From JAGRCP01 sp942490705 (GTDB taxonomy: Bacteria > Chloroflexota > Anaerolineae > Caldilineales > Caldilineaceae), in NCBI GenBank assembly GCA_942490705.1, contig CALNXY010000019.1, forward strand, positions 124,001 to 188,000: a stretch of DNA of 64,000 nt. Reading direction: 5' to 3'. The position numbers were made by a program, and so were the translations under genes. This document shows positions 1 through 8,462 of this stretch, piece by piece (the first letter of the stretch is position 1; every line of letters starts with the position of its first letter). The notes below the pieces were generated by a model that was not told the DNA's origin, did not search any database, and worked only from the letters and a program-made list of their open reading frames with translations.

Positions 1-1
1 A

Positions 2-706
2 GCTGTGCGCGCTATCAAGGCAGCGTTGCCCGACCTGATCGTCATCACGGACGTCTGTCTTTGTGAATATACCGATCACGGCCACTGCGGGCTGCTCCAT
101 CATCCAGAGGATAGCGGCGCACACCTGGCCGAAGGTTACGTGCTCAACGATGAGACGCTACCGATCCTGGCAAAAGCGGCTGTCTCCCATGCAGCGGCGG
201 GCGCGGATATTGTTGCCCCCAGCGGTATGTTGGACGGCATGGTCAGTGCGATCAGGCAGGGCCTGGACGCCGCCGGCTTTGCCCACATCCCGATTATGTC
301 CTATGCGGTCAAGTACGCATCCGCCTTTTACGGTCCCTTCCGCGATGCGGCCGACGGTGCCCCCAAATTCGGCGACCGCAAGACCCATCAGATGGATCCG
401 GCCAACGTTCGCGAGGCGCTGCGTGAGGCGCAATTGGATGTTGCCGAGGGGGCGGATTTTCTGATGGTGAAGCCTGCGTTGGCCTATCTCGACGTCATTG
501 CGCGAGTGAAGGAAGCGTTTCCTGAACTGCCCATGGTCGCCTATAACGTGAGCGGCGAATACGCCATGTTGAAGGCTGCAATTGCCAACGGCTGGCTGGA
601 CGAAGCCGCGATCCTGGAAACGCTTTTGGGCTTTAAGCGTGCTGGAGCGGATCTAATCATTACCTATCATGCGATCGAGGCTGCCCGGTCATTGTCCGCC
701 CGGTAA
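2..706 (+). CDS. hemB: Delta-aminolevulinic acid dehydratase (porphobilinogen synthase), 5' partial
   Basis: Only the C-terminal ~234 residues are present; the gene starts before the window and the GTG at position 5 is an internal codon. The enzyme condenses two 5-aminolevulinate molecules to porphobilinogen in the cytoplasm. Visible family marks are the metal-site segment TDVCLCEYTDHGHCG, the first active-site lysine in SYAVKYAS and the Schiff-base lysine in FLMVKPA. The stop is TAA at 704-706. It is the first visible gene of a heme operon followed by hemQ, hemE, hemH and hemL on the same strand. The cysteine/histidine-rich loop suggests the zinc-dependent type. Identification is secure; only the N-terminus is missing. 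Confidence 0.95.
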   Translation, partial: AVRAIKAALPDLIVITDVCLCEYTDHGHCGLLHHPEDSGAHLAEGYVLNDETLPILAKAAVSHAAAGADIVAPSGMLDGMVSAIRQGLDAAGFAHIPIMSYAVKYASAFYGPFRDAADGAPKFGDRKTHQMDPANVREALREAQLDVAEGADFLMVKPALAYLDVIARVKEAFPELPMVAYNVSGEYAMLKAAIANGWLDEAAILETLLGFKRAGADLIITYHAIEAARSLSAR

Positions 707-799
707 GGGGCCCGTACCCGAATCAACCGAGCACCGGCAGTGATCCGCAGCAAGCGCGATCTGACAATTCTTATACGTGAACATGTTGAGGACACCATA

Positions 800-1564
800 A
801 TGCCCGAAGAAGTTTTGCGAAAACAGCGCCCACAGGATGACGCAGCGACGGAGACAGTCGAGATATACGAACTCGGCCGCGGCCCTGATGGCGAGGTAAT
901 CAAGTCGAATCGTCGCCTCTTCATGCAGCTCTATGCGTTCGGCAACTGCAGTGATACGCAGCCGCTTATCGACGCCTTGGCTGCAGCCGATCTGCCGGCA
1001 ACGCTCTACGCGGACATCAACGACCCGCGTGGCGTTGGCCTGCTCACATGGAGTGAAGAAGCCGACTACTTCATCGATGCGTTACGCAACTTCCTCCTGC
1101 AACCGCCTTTCGCCGACCTAACGCCCAAGCCGGAATACACCATGCTTGGTCGCACCTACTCGATTGGCTACGAGACCGACCTGGATGACACGCTGGTGGA
1201 TCGCCCCAAACGCCGTGTGGTCGATCCCGCCATGCCGTGGGTTGTCTGGTATCCCTTGCGTCGCGCCGGCTCGTTTGAGCAGCTTGACGCCAAAGAGCAG
1301 CGCACCATCTTGGCTGAGCATGGCGGGATTGGTCGTGCATATGGTCGGGCCGGCCTGGGCACGGACATTCGCCTTGCCTGCCACGGCATGGATAAGAACG
1401 ATAATGATTTCGTCGTCGCCCTGTTGGGTCCAGAGTTATCGCCCCTGTCGTCGATTGTGCAGCGCATGCGTAAAACCAAGCAGACGTCCCTTCACCTAGA
1501 GCGGCTTGGCCCCTTCTTTGTGGGCAAGGCGATCTGGCAGAATCAACCGGACAACGAGAAATGA
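800..1564 (+). CDS. hemQ: Coproheme decarboxylase / chlorite-dismutase-family HemQ
   Basis: In the coproporphyrin-dependent pathway this family decarboxylates coproheme to heme b. The start is taken as the ATG at 800, preceded by GAGG; the frame stays open to a GTG at 740 but that start has no good ribosome site. The product is 254 residues. The motif WYPLRRAGSFEQLD matches the region carrying the catalytic tyrosine (Tyr151 here), and LAEHGGIGR carries the expected proximal heme-ligand histidine (His174). The C-terminal GPFFVGK is also typical. The stop overlaps the hemE start by four bases (ATGA), so the two are translationally coupled. Its place in a heme operon supports a biosynthetic role over chlorite detoxification. 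Confidence 0.88.
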   Translation: MPEEVLRKQRPQDDAATETVEIYELGRGPDGEVIKSNRRLFMQLYAFGNCSDTQPLIDALAAADLPATLYADINDPRGVGLLTWSEEADYFIDALRNFLLQPPFADLTPKPEYTMLGRTYSIGYETDLDDTLVDRPKRRVVDPAMPWVVWYPLRRAGSFEQLDAKEQRTILAEHGGIGRAYGRAGLGTDIRLACHGMDKNDNDFVVALLGPELSPLSSIVQRMRKTKQTSLHLERLGPFFVGKAIWQNQPDNEK

Positions 1565-2649
1565 GCGAAGCAATGAATGTGGAGACAACTGCAGCCGACG
1601 TCGTTGAAGAACCAACTGCGCTCTTTCTGCGTGCCTGCCGGCGGCTGCCGGTAGAGCGCACACCGGTCTGGTTTATGCGCCAGGCCGGCCGCTACATGGA
1701 AGAATACCGGGCCATCCGTGCCCAGCATGCCATGCTGGACGTGATCAACACGCCCGAGCTAGCGGCTGAAGTGACCCTGCAGCCGATCAACCGCTTTGGC
1801 TTCGACGCGGCGATCATCTTCGCCGACATCCTGCCGCCGCTGATCGGCATGGGGCTAAACCTGGAGTTTGTCAAGGGCGAAGGACCAGTCATCCACAATC
1901 CGTTGACCACCACGTATGACATCGATGTGCTGGCCACGCCACCGGCCGAACAGAGCATGGGGCCGACCTTGGAAGCGATTGGCATGGTCGCAGGCGAGCT
2001 TGCACCGCGCGACATTCCGCTGATCGGCTTCGCCGGTGCGCCCTTTACCCTCGCCTCCTACGCGATCGAGGGCGGCGGTTCCAAGCAATATGCCAAGACC
2101 AAGGCGCTGATGTATGGCGAGCCCGCGGCCTGGCAGCGGCTAATGAATAAGCTGGTCACGGTTCAGGCTGACTATTTGCTCAAGCAGGCCAAGGCTGGGG
2201 CCGCGGCGCTGCAAGTCTTCGATTCCTGGGCGGGCATCGCTCTGGGCCGGCAGGATTATGAACGTTTTGTGGCGCCGTACAATACGCAGCTCTTCACAAT
2301 GCTCCAACGCGCGGGCGTACCCGTGATCAACTTTAGCACCGGCACGGCAGCCTATGTCGACCTGGTTGCAGAGTGTGGCGGCGACGTGGTCGGGGTCGAC
2401 TGGCGCATGCCGCTGGACTGGTCACGCGAGCGCATCGGGCCGGAGCAGGCGATCCAGGGCAACTTGGAACCGATTGCGCTCTTTGCACCGTGGCGGGAGT
2501 TGCGCTATCAAATCGATGATATCTTGGCGCGCGCCGGCGATGCGCCAGGCCACATTTTCAACTTGGGCCACGGCATCTTGCCCCAGACGCCCGTCGAGAC
2601 CGTCGACCGCGTTCTGGCATACGTGCGTGAGCAGACTGCACGCGGCTGA
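1561..2649 (+). CDS. hemE: Uroporphyrinogen decarboxylase
   Basis: HemE removes the four acetate carboxyls of uroporphyrinogen III to give coproporphyrinogen III in the cytosol. The 362-residue product has the family's N-terminal signature RTPVWFMRQAGRYM, with the substrate-binding arginines, at about residues 34-47. It also has GFAGAPFTLASY in the middle and FNLGHGILPQTP near the C-terminus. Length is normal for the family. The start ATG overlaps the hemQ stop (ATGA). The next gene, hemH, begins 23 bases after the stop. No anomaly is visible. Confidence 0.97.
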   Translation: MSEAMNVETTAADVVEEPTALFLRACRRLPVERTPVWFMRQAGRYMEEYRAIRAQHAMLDVINTPELAAEVTLQPINRFGFDAAIIFADILPPLIGMGLNLEFVKGEGPVIHNPLTTTYDIDVLATPPAEQSMGPTLEAIGMVAGELAPRDIPLIGFAGAPFTLASYAIEGGGSKQYAKTKALMYGEPAAWQRLMNKLVTVQADYLLKQAKAGAAALQVFDSWAGIALGRQDYERFVAPYNTQLFTMLQRAGVPVINFSTGTAAYVDLVAECGGDVVGVDWRMPLDWSRERIGPEQAIQGNLEPIALFAPWRELRYQIDDILARAGDAPGHIFNLGHGILPQTPVETVDRVLAYVREQTARG

Positions 2650-2672
2650 TCATTTTGAACCTGGAGAATCCA

Positions 2673-3632
2673 ATGAGTGACATCCATTATCCGATCGGCG
2701 TGTTGATTATGGCCTATGGCGGGCCTAATTCGCTCGACGAGCTGCCAGGCTATCTCGCCGACATTCGCCAAGGTCGACCGACCACGCCGGCCGTACTGGA
2801 AGAGATCAGCAACAACTATCGCAACATTGGCGGCAGTTCGCCCCTGCTGGAGATCACCACGCGCCAGATTGAGGCCGTGCGCAAACAGCTGGACCCGGAA
2901 CGCTACAAGATTTATCTCGGCATGCGGCACTGGGCGCCTTGGATCGAGGAAGTGATCGGCCAGATGCTTGATGACGGCGTGACCCACGCCGTTGGCCTCG
3001 TGCTTGCGCCCCATTACTCCAAGCTGAGCGTGGCCAAGTATCAAGGCAAAATTGCGGCAGGATTGGAGATGCAGCATGGGACCATCGAGTTTGAGAACAT
3101 CTCCTCGTATCACGATGCCCCCAAGCTGATTGAAGCACTGGCCAATCGCGTTACAGAAGGTATCGAGCGCTGGCCCGAAGACGAACAGGAGAGCGTCCAC
3201 GTGATCTTTAGTGCACACAGCCTGCCCGTGCGCATCATTAAGATGGGCGACCCCTATGACAGCCAGTTGCGCGAAACCGCCCGGCTCGTTGCGGAAAAGG
3301 CCGGTCTGGCCGAGGATCGCTGGTCGTGGAGCTACCAGTCCGCCGGGCGCAGTCCGGAACCCTGGTTGGGGCCCCAGTTGGAAGAGTACATTCCCGATTT
3401 GGCTGAGCAGGGCGTCAAGAACATTGTTAGCATCCCCGTCGGCTTTGTATCGGATCACGTCGAGATCCTCTATGACATCGACATCGAGGCTCAGGCCGTC
3501 GCCAAAGAATTGGGCATCCGCCTGGAGCGACCGCCGGCCCTCAATGAGGATCCGCTCTATATCGATACCCTTGTCGAGCTCATCAACGCCGCGGCCGCCA
3601 AGTGGCAACCGGACGCGCAGCCGGCGGCGTAA
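2673..3632 (+). CDS. hemH: Ferrochelatase (probably coproporphyrin ferrochelatase)
   Basis: This enzyme inserts Fe2+ into a porphyrin ring. The ATG at 2673 follows GGAG by a proper distance; an upstream in-frame TTG at 2655 is less likely. The product is 319 residues. Family marks include VLIMAYGGP at the N-terminus, IFSAHSLP with the metal-binding histidine, and the C-terminal GFVSDHVEILYDID with the catalytic His and Glu. Because a HemQ gene lies in the same operon, the physiological substrate is more likely coproporphyrin III (CpfC role) than protoporphyrin IX. That is inference from context, since sequence alone does not separate the two here. Confidence 0.93.
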   Translation: MSDIHYPIGVLIMAYGGPNSLDELPGYLADIRQGRPTTPAVLEEISNNYRNIGGSSPLLEITTRQIEAVRKQLDPERYKIYLGMRHWAPWIEEVIGQMLDDGVTHAVGLVLAPHYSKLSVAKYQGKIAAGLEMQHGTIEFENISSYHDAPKLIEALANRVTEGIERWPEDEQESVHVIFSAHSLPVRIIKMGDPYDSQLRETARLVAEKAGLAEDRWSWSYQSAGRSPEPWLGPQLEEYIPDLAEQGVKNIVSIPVGFVSDHVEILYDIDIEAQAVAKELGIRLERPPALNEDPLYIDTLVELINAAAAKWQPDAQPAA

Positions 3633-3655
3633 ACCAGCACCAACCTGGAGAGATC

Positions 3656-4942
3656 ATGAACACAAGCCAATCTGAAGCGCTCTTTGCCCGCGCGGTTGAT
3701 GTACTCCCTGGCGGCGTCAATTCGCCAGTCAGGGCCTTTAAGTCCGTAGGGGGCACGCCGCGCTTTATCGAGCGCGGCGAAGGCGCCTACATGATCGATG
3801 TGGACGGCAACCGCTATATCGATTACGTCATGTCATGGGGTCCGCTGATCTTGGGCCACGCCAATCCGGCCGTGGTTGCGGCCCTCCAGTCAGCCACGGC
3901 CAAAGGAACCAGCTTTGGTGCGCCGTCGCCGCTGGAGATTGAACTGGCCGAGTTGGTGACAGAGATGATGCCCAACCTGGAGATGGTCCGTTTTGTCAAC
4001 TCGGGCACGGAAGCCACCATGAGTGCACTGCGCTTGGCCCGCGCCTTTACAGGGCGGTCGAAGATCGTCAAATTTCAGGGCAATTATCACGGTCATGCCG
4101 ACATGCTCTTGGTCCAGGCCGGCTCGGGCGTGGCCACGCTGGGGCTGCCCGATTCGCCGGGCGTGCCCGCGGCCACCGTAGCCGATACGTTGACCGCACG
4201 CTTCAACGACCTGGCATCCGTTGAGCAATTATTCGACGAGGCAGGCGATGAAATCGCAGCGATTATCGTCGAGCCGGTGGCAGGCAACATGGGCCTGGTG
4301 CCGCCACAGCCCGGTTTTCTGGCTGGTTTGCGTCAGATCACGACCGATCATGGCGCCCTACTCGTCTTCGATGAAGTGATGACCGGCTTTCGGGTACATC
4401 CTGGCGGCGCCCAGACATTATTTGACATAAAACCAGACATCACGGCACTGGGCAAGGTGATCGGCGGGGGGCTGCCGGTAGGCGCCTATGGCGGCCGGCG
4501 TGAAATCATGGAAATGGTCGCGCCAGCCGGGCCCATGTATCAGGCGGGCACGCTCTCCGGCAACCCGCTGGCCATGACGGCCGGGCTGGAGACGCTACGC
4601 GGCATCAATCAGTCGGGCGTCTGGGACGGACTAGAGCAGCGCGGCGCGCAGCTGATGACCGGGCTCAGCGAAGCCGCTGCGGCAGCTGGAGTTCCAGTCT
4701 CCGTCAGCAGGGTGGGGACCATGTTTGGGATGTTCTTCCAGCCCGGTCCGGTTACCGATTGGGCATCGGCGTCGGCATCGGATACAGAGCGCTTCGGCCG
4801 TTATTTCCATGCCATGCTGGAGCAGGGCGTCTATATCGCACCCTCGCAGTTCGAGGCCGGCTTCCTCTCCACGGCACACGGCGAGCAGGAAATCGACGCT
4901 ACCGTCGAAGCTGCCGCGCAAGCGATGGCTCAGCTTGTATAA
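3656..4942 (+). CDS. hemL: Glutamate-1-semialdehyde 2,1-aminomutase
   Basis: This PLP-dependent enzyme makes 5-aminolevulinate from glutamate-1-semialdehyde, the first committed intermediate of the C5 heme route. The ATG at 3656 is preceded by GGAGAG; the frame is open further upstream into the end of hemH but lacks a ribosome site there. The product is 428 residues. Visible marks are PGGVNSPVRAF at the N-terminus, VNSGTEATMSALRLAR, the PLP aspartate in VFDEVMTGFR and the PLP-binding lysine in ITALGKVIGGGLPVGAYGG. It is the last gene of the visible heme operon. Its presence means ALA is made from glutamyl-tRNA rather than from glycine. Confidence 0.96.
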   Translation: MNTSQSEALFARAVDVLPGGVNSPVRAFKSVGGTPRFIERGEGAYMIDVDGNRYIDYVMSWGPLILGHANPAVVAALQSATAKGTSFGAPSPLEIELAELVTEMMPNLEMVRFVNSGTEATMSALRLARAFTGRSKIVKFQGNYHGHADMLLVQAGSGVATLGLPDSPGVPAATVADTLTARFNDLASVEQLFDEAGDEIAAIIVEPVAGNMGLVPPQPGFLAGLRQITTDHGALLVFDEVMTGFRVHPGGAQTLFDIKPDITALGKVIGGGLPVGAYGGRREIMEMVAPAGPMYQAGTLSGNPLAMTAGLETLRGINQSGVWDGLEQRGAQLMTGLSEAAAAAGVPVSVSRVGTMFGMFFQPGPVTDWASASASDTERFGRYFHAMLEQGVYIAPSQFEAGFLSTAHGEQEIDATVEAAAQAMAQLV

Positions 4943-4967
4943 AGATTTGGGCTCTAAGCAGCCTAGT

Positions 4968-5012
4968 GTTCCGCCAATCTTGAATTGACGACTCGTTTAA
5001 CTGTGGCGGAAC
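4968..5012. other. Inverted repeat after the heme operon
   Basis: GTTCCGCC at 4968-4975 is repeated as its perfect reverse complement GGCGGAAC at 5005-5012, with a 29-base spacer. There is no T-run, so it is a poor intrinsic terminator. It could mark the boundary between the heme operon and the recombinase region, or be chance. The rest of the gap 4943-5169 shows no gene. Confidence 0.3.
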
Positions 5013-5169
5013 CTAAATGCATCGGCTCGAGAACCACCTGCTTTGCGCCTGGCACGTCCCGGGCACGGGCGCCTACAAGTCTGCTAATCGGACATTCTGC
5101 CGCTCGTACCGGGGACGTTACGACCAACTGTCAACGGGATCTAGCACAACATTCGCATAGCCAATAAAT

Positions 5170-5207
5170 CAAGAGCGCAATTACCTGGGTCGGTAATTGC
5201 GCTCTTG
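5170..5207 (-). terminator. Intrinsic terminator of the recombinase gene
   Basis: A perfect 16-bp stem (5170-5185 with 5192-5207) with a six-base loop begins directly after the recombinase stop codon. Read on the minus strand it is followed by a T-rich run (ATTTATT), as expected for a Rho-independent terminator. It may also stop transcription coming from the heme operon. Confidence 0.8.
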
Positions 5208-6272
5208 TCAATCCAGCACTACACCGTCATTGGCAATGTCTTGTTCCTCGACATAGCGGCTGGGCATGGAGAGAGAGTTCCAGCCGCCGGCATCGCGCAG
5301 GGCGAAGGGATCTGTGCCATTGCGGGCAGCCATGGTCGCCCAGTAGTGCCGGCAGTCATGGGCCGAAAGGCCAAAGAGCCCAATTTCTTCACCAAGCGTG
5401 CGGACGCGGGCGGTAATGGCGCGTTCGCTCATCCCAGGCTTCCCCAAATGTCCCCCTTTGCGGCTTGCGCGTAGAAGGGGGCCGTCACTCGGTGCATGGC
5501 CAAAGTTGATCCAGCGCTGGACCGCGCGCAGTGCGTCCTCTGTGAGCCGATGGGTCTGCCGCTTATCCACCTTGGGGCGAAAGAAGGTGAGTAGGCCACG
5601 CTGTAAGTCTACGTCTTTGCGCTGGACCAGCGCCAATTCGCCGACGCGCAAGCCATGGTCGAGGAGCAGGGAGAGTAGGACAGCATCGCGGCGCCCTTGG
5701 GGCGTATCGGGCTGCTGCTTGAGCGTGCGAGCCTGAGCCGCGGTAATGGTGACATTTTCAGCCTTCTTGTCCCCCAGGCGTTGGGTCGCGCGGCGTTCAT
5801 TGACGCGTTTGCCTTCTTTCAGGCTGTAGCCCGACACATTCCGAATCAAAGTCGATTCTTCGGCATCGATCACCCCCGCTTTGCTGGCCAACTTCGCATA
5901 GACCTTAGTCGTTGAAAGCTTGCGATTGACGCTGCTGATCGAATAGCCACCCTGCAAGAGCCAGCGCACGTACCCCTCAACGATGCCCCACGTGACCCCA
6001 TGCCACGCTTGTGGGGAACTCTGCAGTTCTATTGCGCTCAGCCCACTTGAGTCGCCGATGGCAGCGAGGTACTCGGCAAAGGTGTCAAGATCCGCGGCCT
6101 GGGCTCGCAGCGTGTTGTGCGCTTTGCGGCTTGTGTAGTCGTCGAACGCCGCCGCACCGGCATATTGATTGGCGACCTGACCCAGTGCTGCGCGACGGCT
6201 ACGTTCTTGCGCATCCAGCGGCGCCTTGGGGGCAGTTGTGACCCTGGTCAGTTTGTTCGATTGATCGCTCAC
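5208..6272 (-). CDS. Tyrosine recombinase / phage-type integrase
   Basis: The 354-residue product has the layout of a tyrosine recombinase: an N-terminal SAM-like core-binding region (about 40-145) and a C-terminal catalytic domain. Catalytic residues are visible as Arg in HGLRVGEL, His and Arg in LSAHDCRHYWAT, Trp in AGGWNSLS and the nucleophilic Tyr in SRYVEEQ. The start is a GTG at 6272 with a weak GAGAGA upstream. It has its own promoter and terminator and no excisionase, transposase or phage genes beside it. It may be the remnant of an integrated element or an autonomous recombinase. It is less like XerC/D, because the GH-HS spacing near the C-terminus is not canonical. No flanking attachment-site direct repeat was recognised. 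Confidence 0.88.
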   Translation of the reverse strand: MSDQSNKLTRVTTAPKAPLDAQERSRRAALGQVANQYAGAAAFDDYTSRKAHNTLRAQAADLDTFAEYLAAIGDSSGLSAIELQSSPQAWHGVTWGIVEGYVRWLLQGGYSISSVNRKLSTTKVYAKLASKAGVIDAEESTLIRNVSGYSLKEGKRVNERRATQRLGDKKAENVTITAAQARTLKQQPDTPQGRRDAVLLSLLLDHGLRVGELALVQRKDVDLQRGLLTFFRPKVDKRQTHRLTEDALRAVQRWINFGHAPSDGPLLRASRKGGHLGKPGMSERAITARVRTLGEEIGLFGLSAHDCRHYWATMAARNGTDPFALRDAGGWNSLSMPSRYVEEQDIANDGVVLD

Positions 6273-6295
6273 GGGCTTTCTCTCGCTAATAGCTT

Positions 6296-6316
6296 CCGAT
6301 AAGGATAAATTATCGG
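6296..6316 (-). promoter_or_regulatory. Operator-like palindrome at the recombinase transcription start
   Basis: CCGATAA (6296-6302) and TTATCGG (6310-6316) form a perfect 7-bp inverted repeat around a 7-base centre. It lies just downstream of the -10 element, where a repressor would block transcription. The core ATCGGT recurs at 6341-6346 and as ACCGA in 6329-6332. No regulator gene is adjacent, so autoregulation is only a guess. Confidence 0.45.
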
Positions 6317-6322
6317 TATCTA

Positions 6323-6351
6323 TATTAACCGAAAAAGGGCATCGGTGTCAA
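6323..6351 (-). promoter_or_regulatory. Sigma70-type promoter of the recombinase
   Basis: On the minus strand a perfect -35 TTGACA (6346-6351) is separated by 17 bases from the -10 TTAATA (6323-6328). Transcription would start about 45 bases before the GTG at 6272. Confidence 0.65.
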
Positions 6352-6654
6352 GCCCTTGTTTTGCCTTCTATTTGCCTCCGGGCTCGCTAGGATATATGAC
6401 GTCGCGAAACGCCAGCTATAGAGACGGCAAGGAGCGCCCAGCGACTATCCTGCATAGATGGCGCGTGCAAGTAAGCCCGCAGAGGCGTATTTGATGTCAG
6501 CAAAACGCGCGGTTGCGTCGATTCGTTACGTTCCGTTGGGTTCTGTGGCGCCAGCACTTGGCCTAGATGCCCCATGGGCGACGGAACGCACTGCTTACAC
6601 AGCAATTAGACTATGCGAAGTTGCGTCCTTGTGACGACGTATGGCGCAAATGAC
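6352..6654. other. Intergenic stretch without a recognised gene
   Basis: Between the recombinase promoter and the terminator of the surface-protein gene I see no convincing coding frame or RNA. The only structure noted is an 8-bp inverted repeat CGTTCCGT (6529-6536) / ACGGAACG (6581-6588). Confidence 0.4.
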
Positions 6655-6682
6655 AGTGGGGCTCCAGCTTCGGAGCCCCACT
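6655..6682 (-). terminator. Hairpin downstream of the surface-protein gene
   Basis: AGTGGGGCTCC (6655-6665) and GGAGCCCCACT (6672-6682) form a perfect 11-bp GC-rich stem with a six-base loop, about 20 bases past the stop codon of the minus-strand gene. There is no long T-run on either side, so termination strength is uncertain. Confidence 0.6.
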
Positions 6683-6702
6683 ATACGTTCAGTTAATGCC
6701 CC

Positions 6703-8292
6703 CTACCGGCGGCGGTTTCGCACTGCCTCAAGCAGGAACAGACCACCGAGCAGCAGCAAGACAACGCCAACGCCGCCCTGGCTGCGTGCAGTAAGCGAAA
6801 GGCCCGTATCTGGCAAGCCTGGCGCCAGGCCATCAGCGACCGGCGCCGCAGTTGGCCGCTCACCCATATTCGTAACCGCCGGTGCTGCGCCAGTGGCGTT
6901 CGGGTCCGGCATAGCCATGCTCGCATCCGTCGGCTCTGCAAGCGGCGTTTCCGTTGCAGTCGGAGATGGTTGCGGCTTGCTCGTGGCGGTAGGTTCAGGG
7001 GTATTTGTAGCCGTAGGCGTACTTGTCGGCGCCTCAGTAGGAGTTGCCGTCGGTTCCGGCGTTGGGGTTGGCGTCTCCGTAGGCGCGACCGTAGCCGTGC
7101 TTGTAGCCGTGCTTGTAGCCGTCGGTCTCGGCGTATTTGTGGCAGTAGGCGCCGGCGTCTCACTAGGAGTTGCTGTAGGAGTTGCTGTCGGCTCAGGTGT
7201 ATTCGTCGCCGTTGAAGTCGGCTCCAGCGTAGCAGTTGCCGTCGACGTGGCCGTGGGTTCCGGTGTGGCAGTCGGCGTGCGGGTTGGCGTCGGCTCGGGC
7301 GTTACTGTATTGGTTGCTGTCGGTTCGGAGGTCGGCGTAGCTGTAGCCGTCGGTGTGGCTGTGGGCTCCGCTGTTGCTGTACTCGTCGACGTAGGCTCAG
7401 GTGTCGGGGTCTCTGTGGGTGTCGCCGTAGCAGTATTTGTAGCCGTTGGTTCCGGCATGGCAGCCGCAAGCAACTCTGCCAGCGAACCGCCCGAAATATT
7501 AACCGGTAGACGCCTCCCTTCCAGGCTTCTTGCCCGGATATTGAGCCCCAATTCATCTGTATCATCAACAGGGGTCAATATTTCCCATGCGCCGCCCTCA
7601 TCGACGGTTGCCGAGATCGTTTCACCACGAGCGATGGCAAGTTCCACAACCGCACCGGGTAATCCCTTTCCGCTTGCACGCAGCGTCAGCAAAGCATTCG
7701 ACGGTGATAGTGAGAGTTCGTCCACCGTTAGCGGAACAGGCGTCGCCGTCGAAGTTGGCTGCGGCGTTGCTGTCCTTGTTGCCGTGGGCTCAAGGGTAGC
7801 CGTGCTTGTCGCTGTCGGGGTCAAAGTGGGCTCTGGCGTCGGGGTATTCGTCGCGGTTGGTTCTGGGGTCGACGTGGCAGTTGCTGTGGGTGCAGGCGTC
7901 TCGGTTGGCGTCTCCGTTGGTGTCTCTGTCGGTGTCTCTGTCGGTGTCTCTGTAGGCTCAGGGGTGGCTGTATTCGTGGCCGTCGGCCGCGGGGTATTTG
8001 TTGACGTCGGTTCGGGTGTCTCAGTCGGCGTGGCTGTGGGTGCAGGCGTCGGCTCGAGGATGCGCAGCATGATTGCACGACGCCCCGTGACGACAGAGTC
8101 ATCAGTGCGTCGCTGCTGGGCATTGATCGCATAGAGGCCTGGACGCGTGAAGGGCAGCGTGGAAGACCAGACGCCCCGGGCATCTACCAGCGCAGTACCG
8201 GATATCACGCCGTTCACCAGTACTTCCAATTCACTTTCAGGCTGACCAACGCCAGAAATTATCACGTCGCCCGCTTCAAAGCCGTCTTGCAA
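6703..8292 (-). CDS. C-terminal fragment of a frameshifted LPXTG-anchored surface protein
   Basis: This frame encodes two Ig-like units, long TPEPTATNT-type stalks and a complete cell-wall sorting signal: LPDTG, a hydrophobic stretch (VGVVLLLLGGLFLL) and a basic tail RNRRR. Sortase would cut at LPDTG and attach the protein to the cell wall. The listed start is a TTG inside a continuous frame that runs upstream to about 8480, so this is not an independent gene. It continues the frames at 8463-9878 and 9788-12823 after small indels. The last Ig-like unit resembles the last one of the N-terminal fragment (both lead into a LAAA-PEPTAT stalk), so blocks have been duplicated. Expression of an anchored product would require frame correction upstream. 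Confidence 0.75.
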   Translation of the reverse strand: MQDGFEAGDVIISGVGQPESELEVLVNGVISGTALVDARGVWSSTLPFTRPGLYAINAQQRRTDDSVVTGRRAIMLRILEPTPAPTATPTETPEPTSTNTPRPTATNTATPEPTETPTETPTETPTETPTETPAPTATATSTPEPTATNTPTPEPTLTPTATSTATLEPTATRTATPQPTSTATPVPLTVDELSLSPSNALLTLRASGKGLPGAVVELAIARGETISATVDEGGAWEILTPVDDTDELGLNIRARSLEGRRLPVNISGGSLAELLAAAMPEPTATNTATATPTETPTPEPTSTSTATAEPTATPTATATPTSEPTATNTVTPEPTPTRTPTATPEPTATSTATATLEPTSTATNTPEPTATPTATPSETPAPTATNTPRPTATSTATSTATVAPTETPTPTPEPTATPTEAPTSTPTATNTPEPTATSKPQPSPTATETPLAEPTDASMAMPDPNATGAAPAVTNMGERPTAAPVADGLAPGLPDTGLSLTARSQGGVGVVLLLLGGLFLLEAVRNRRR

Positions 8293-8462
8293 CGCCTCGG
8301 CGTCAACCTGTGGCGGCAGTGGCGTAGCGGTTGATGTAGGTGTCGGCGTTGCCGTGTTGGTCGCGGTCGGTTCCGGTGTGGCGGTTTCCGTCGGCTCAGG
8401 CGTCTCTGTCGGCGTCTCGGTTGGTTCAGGCGTAGGCGTGGCCGTACGTGGCGGCTCAGGGC

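Noticed and set aside
2508..3608. 366-residue minus-strand open frame opposite hemH
   Set aside because: Shadow of a GC-rich coding gene; hemH shows all family motifs on the plus strand.
4943..6702. Attachment-site direct repeats flanking the recombinase
   Set aside because: GTTCCG-type inverted repeats occur on both sides, but no direct repeat longer than a few bases could be matched, and there is no tRNA target.
6641..8134. 497-residue plus-strand open frame rich in GVAVGSGVSV
   Set aside because: It is the antisense of the proline/threonine stalk codons. It has no ribosome site, and the minus strand has Ig-like domains and a sorting signal.
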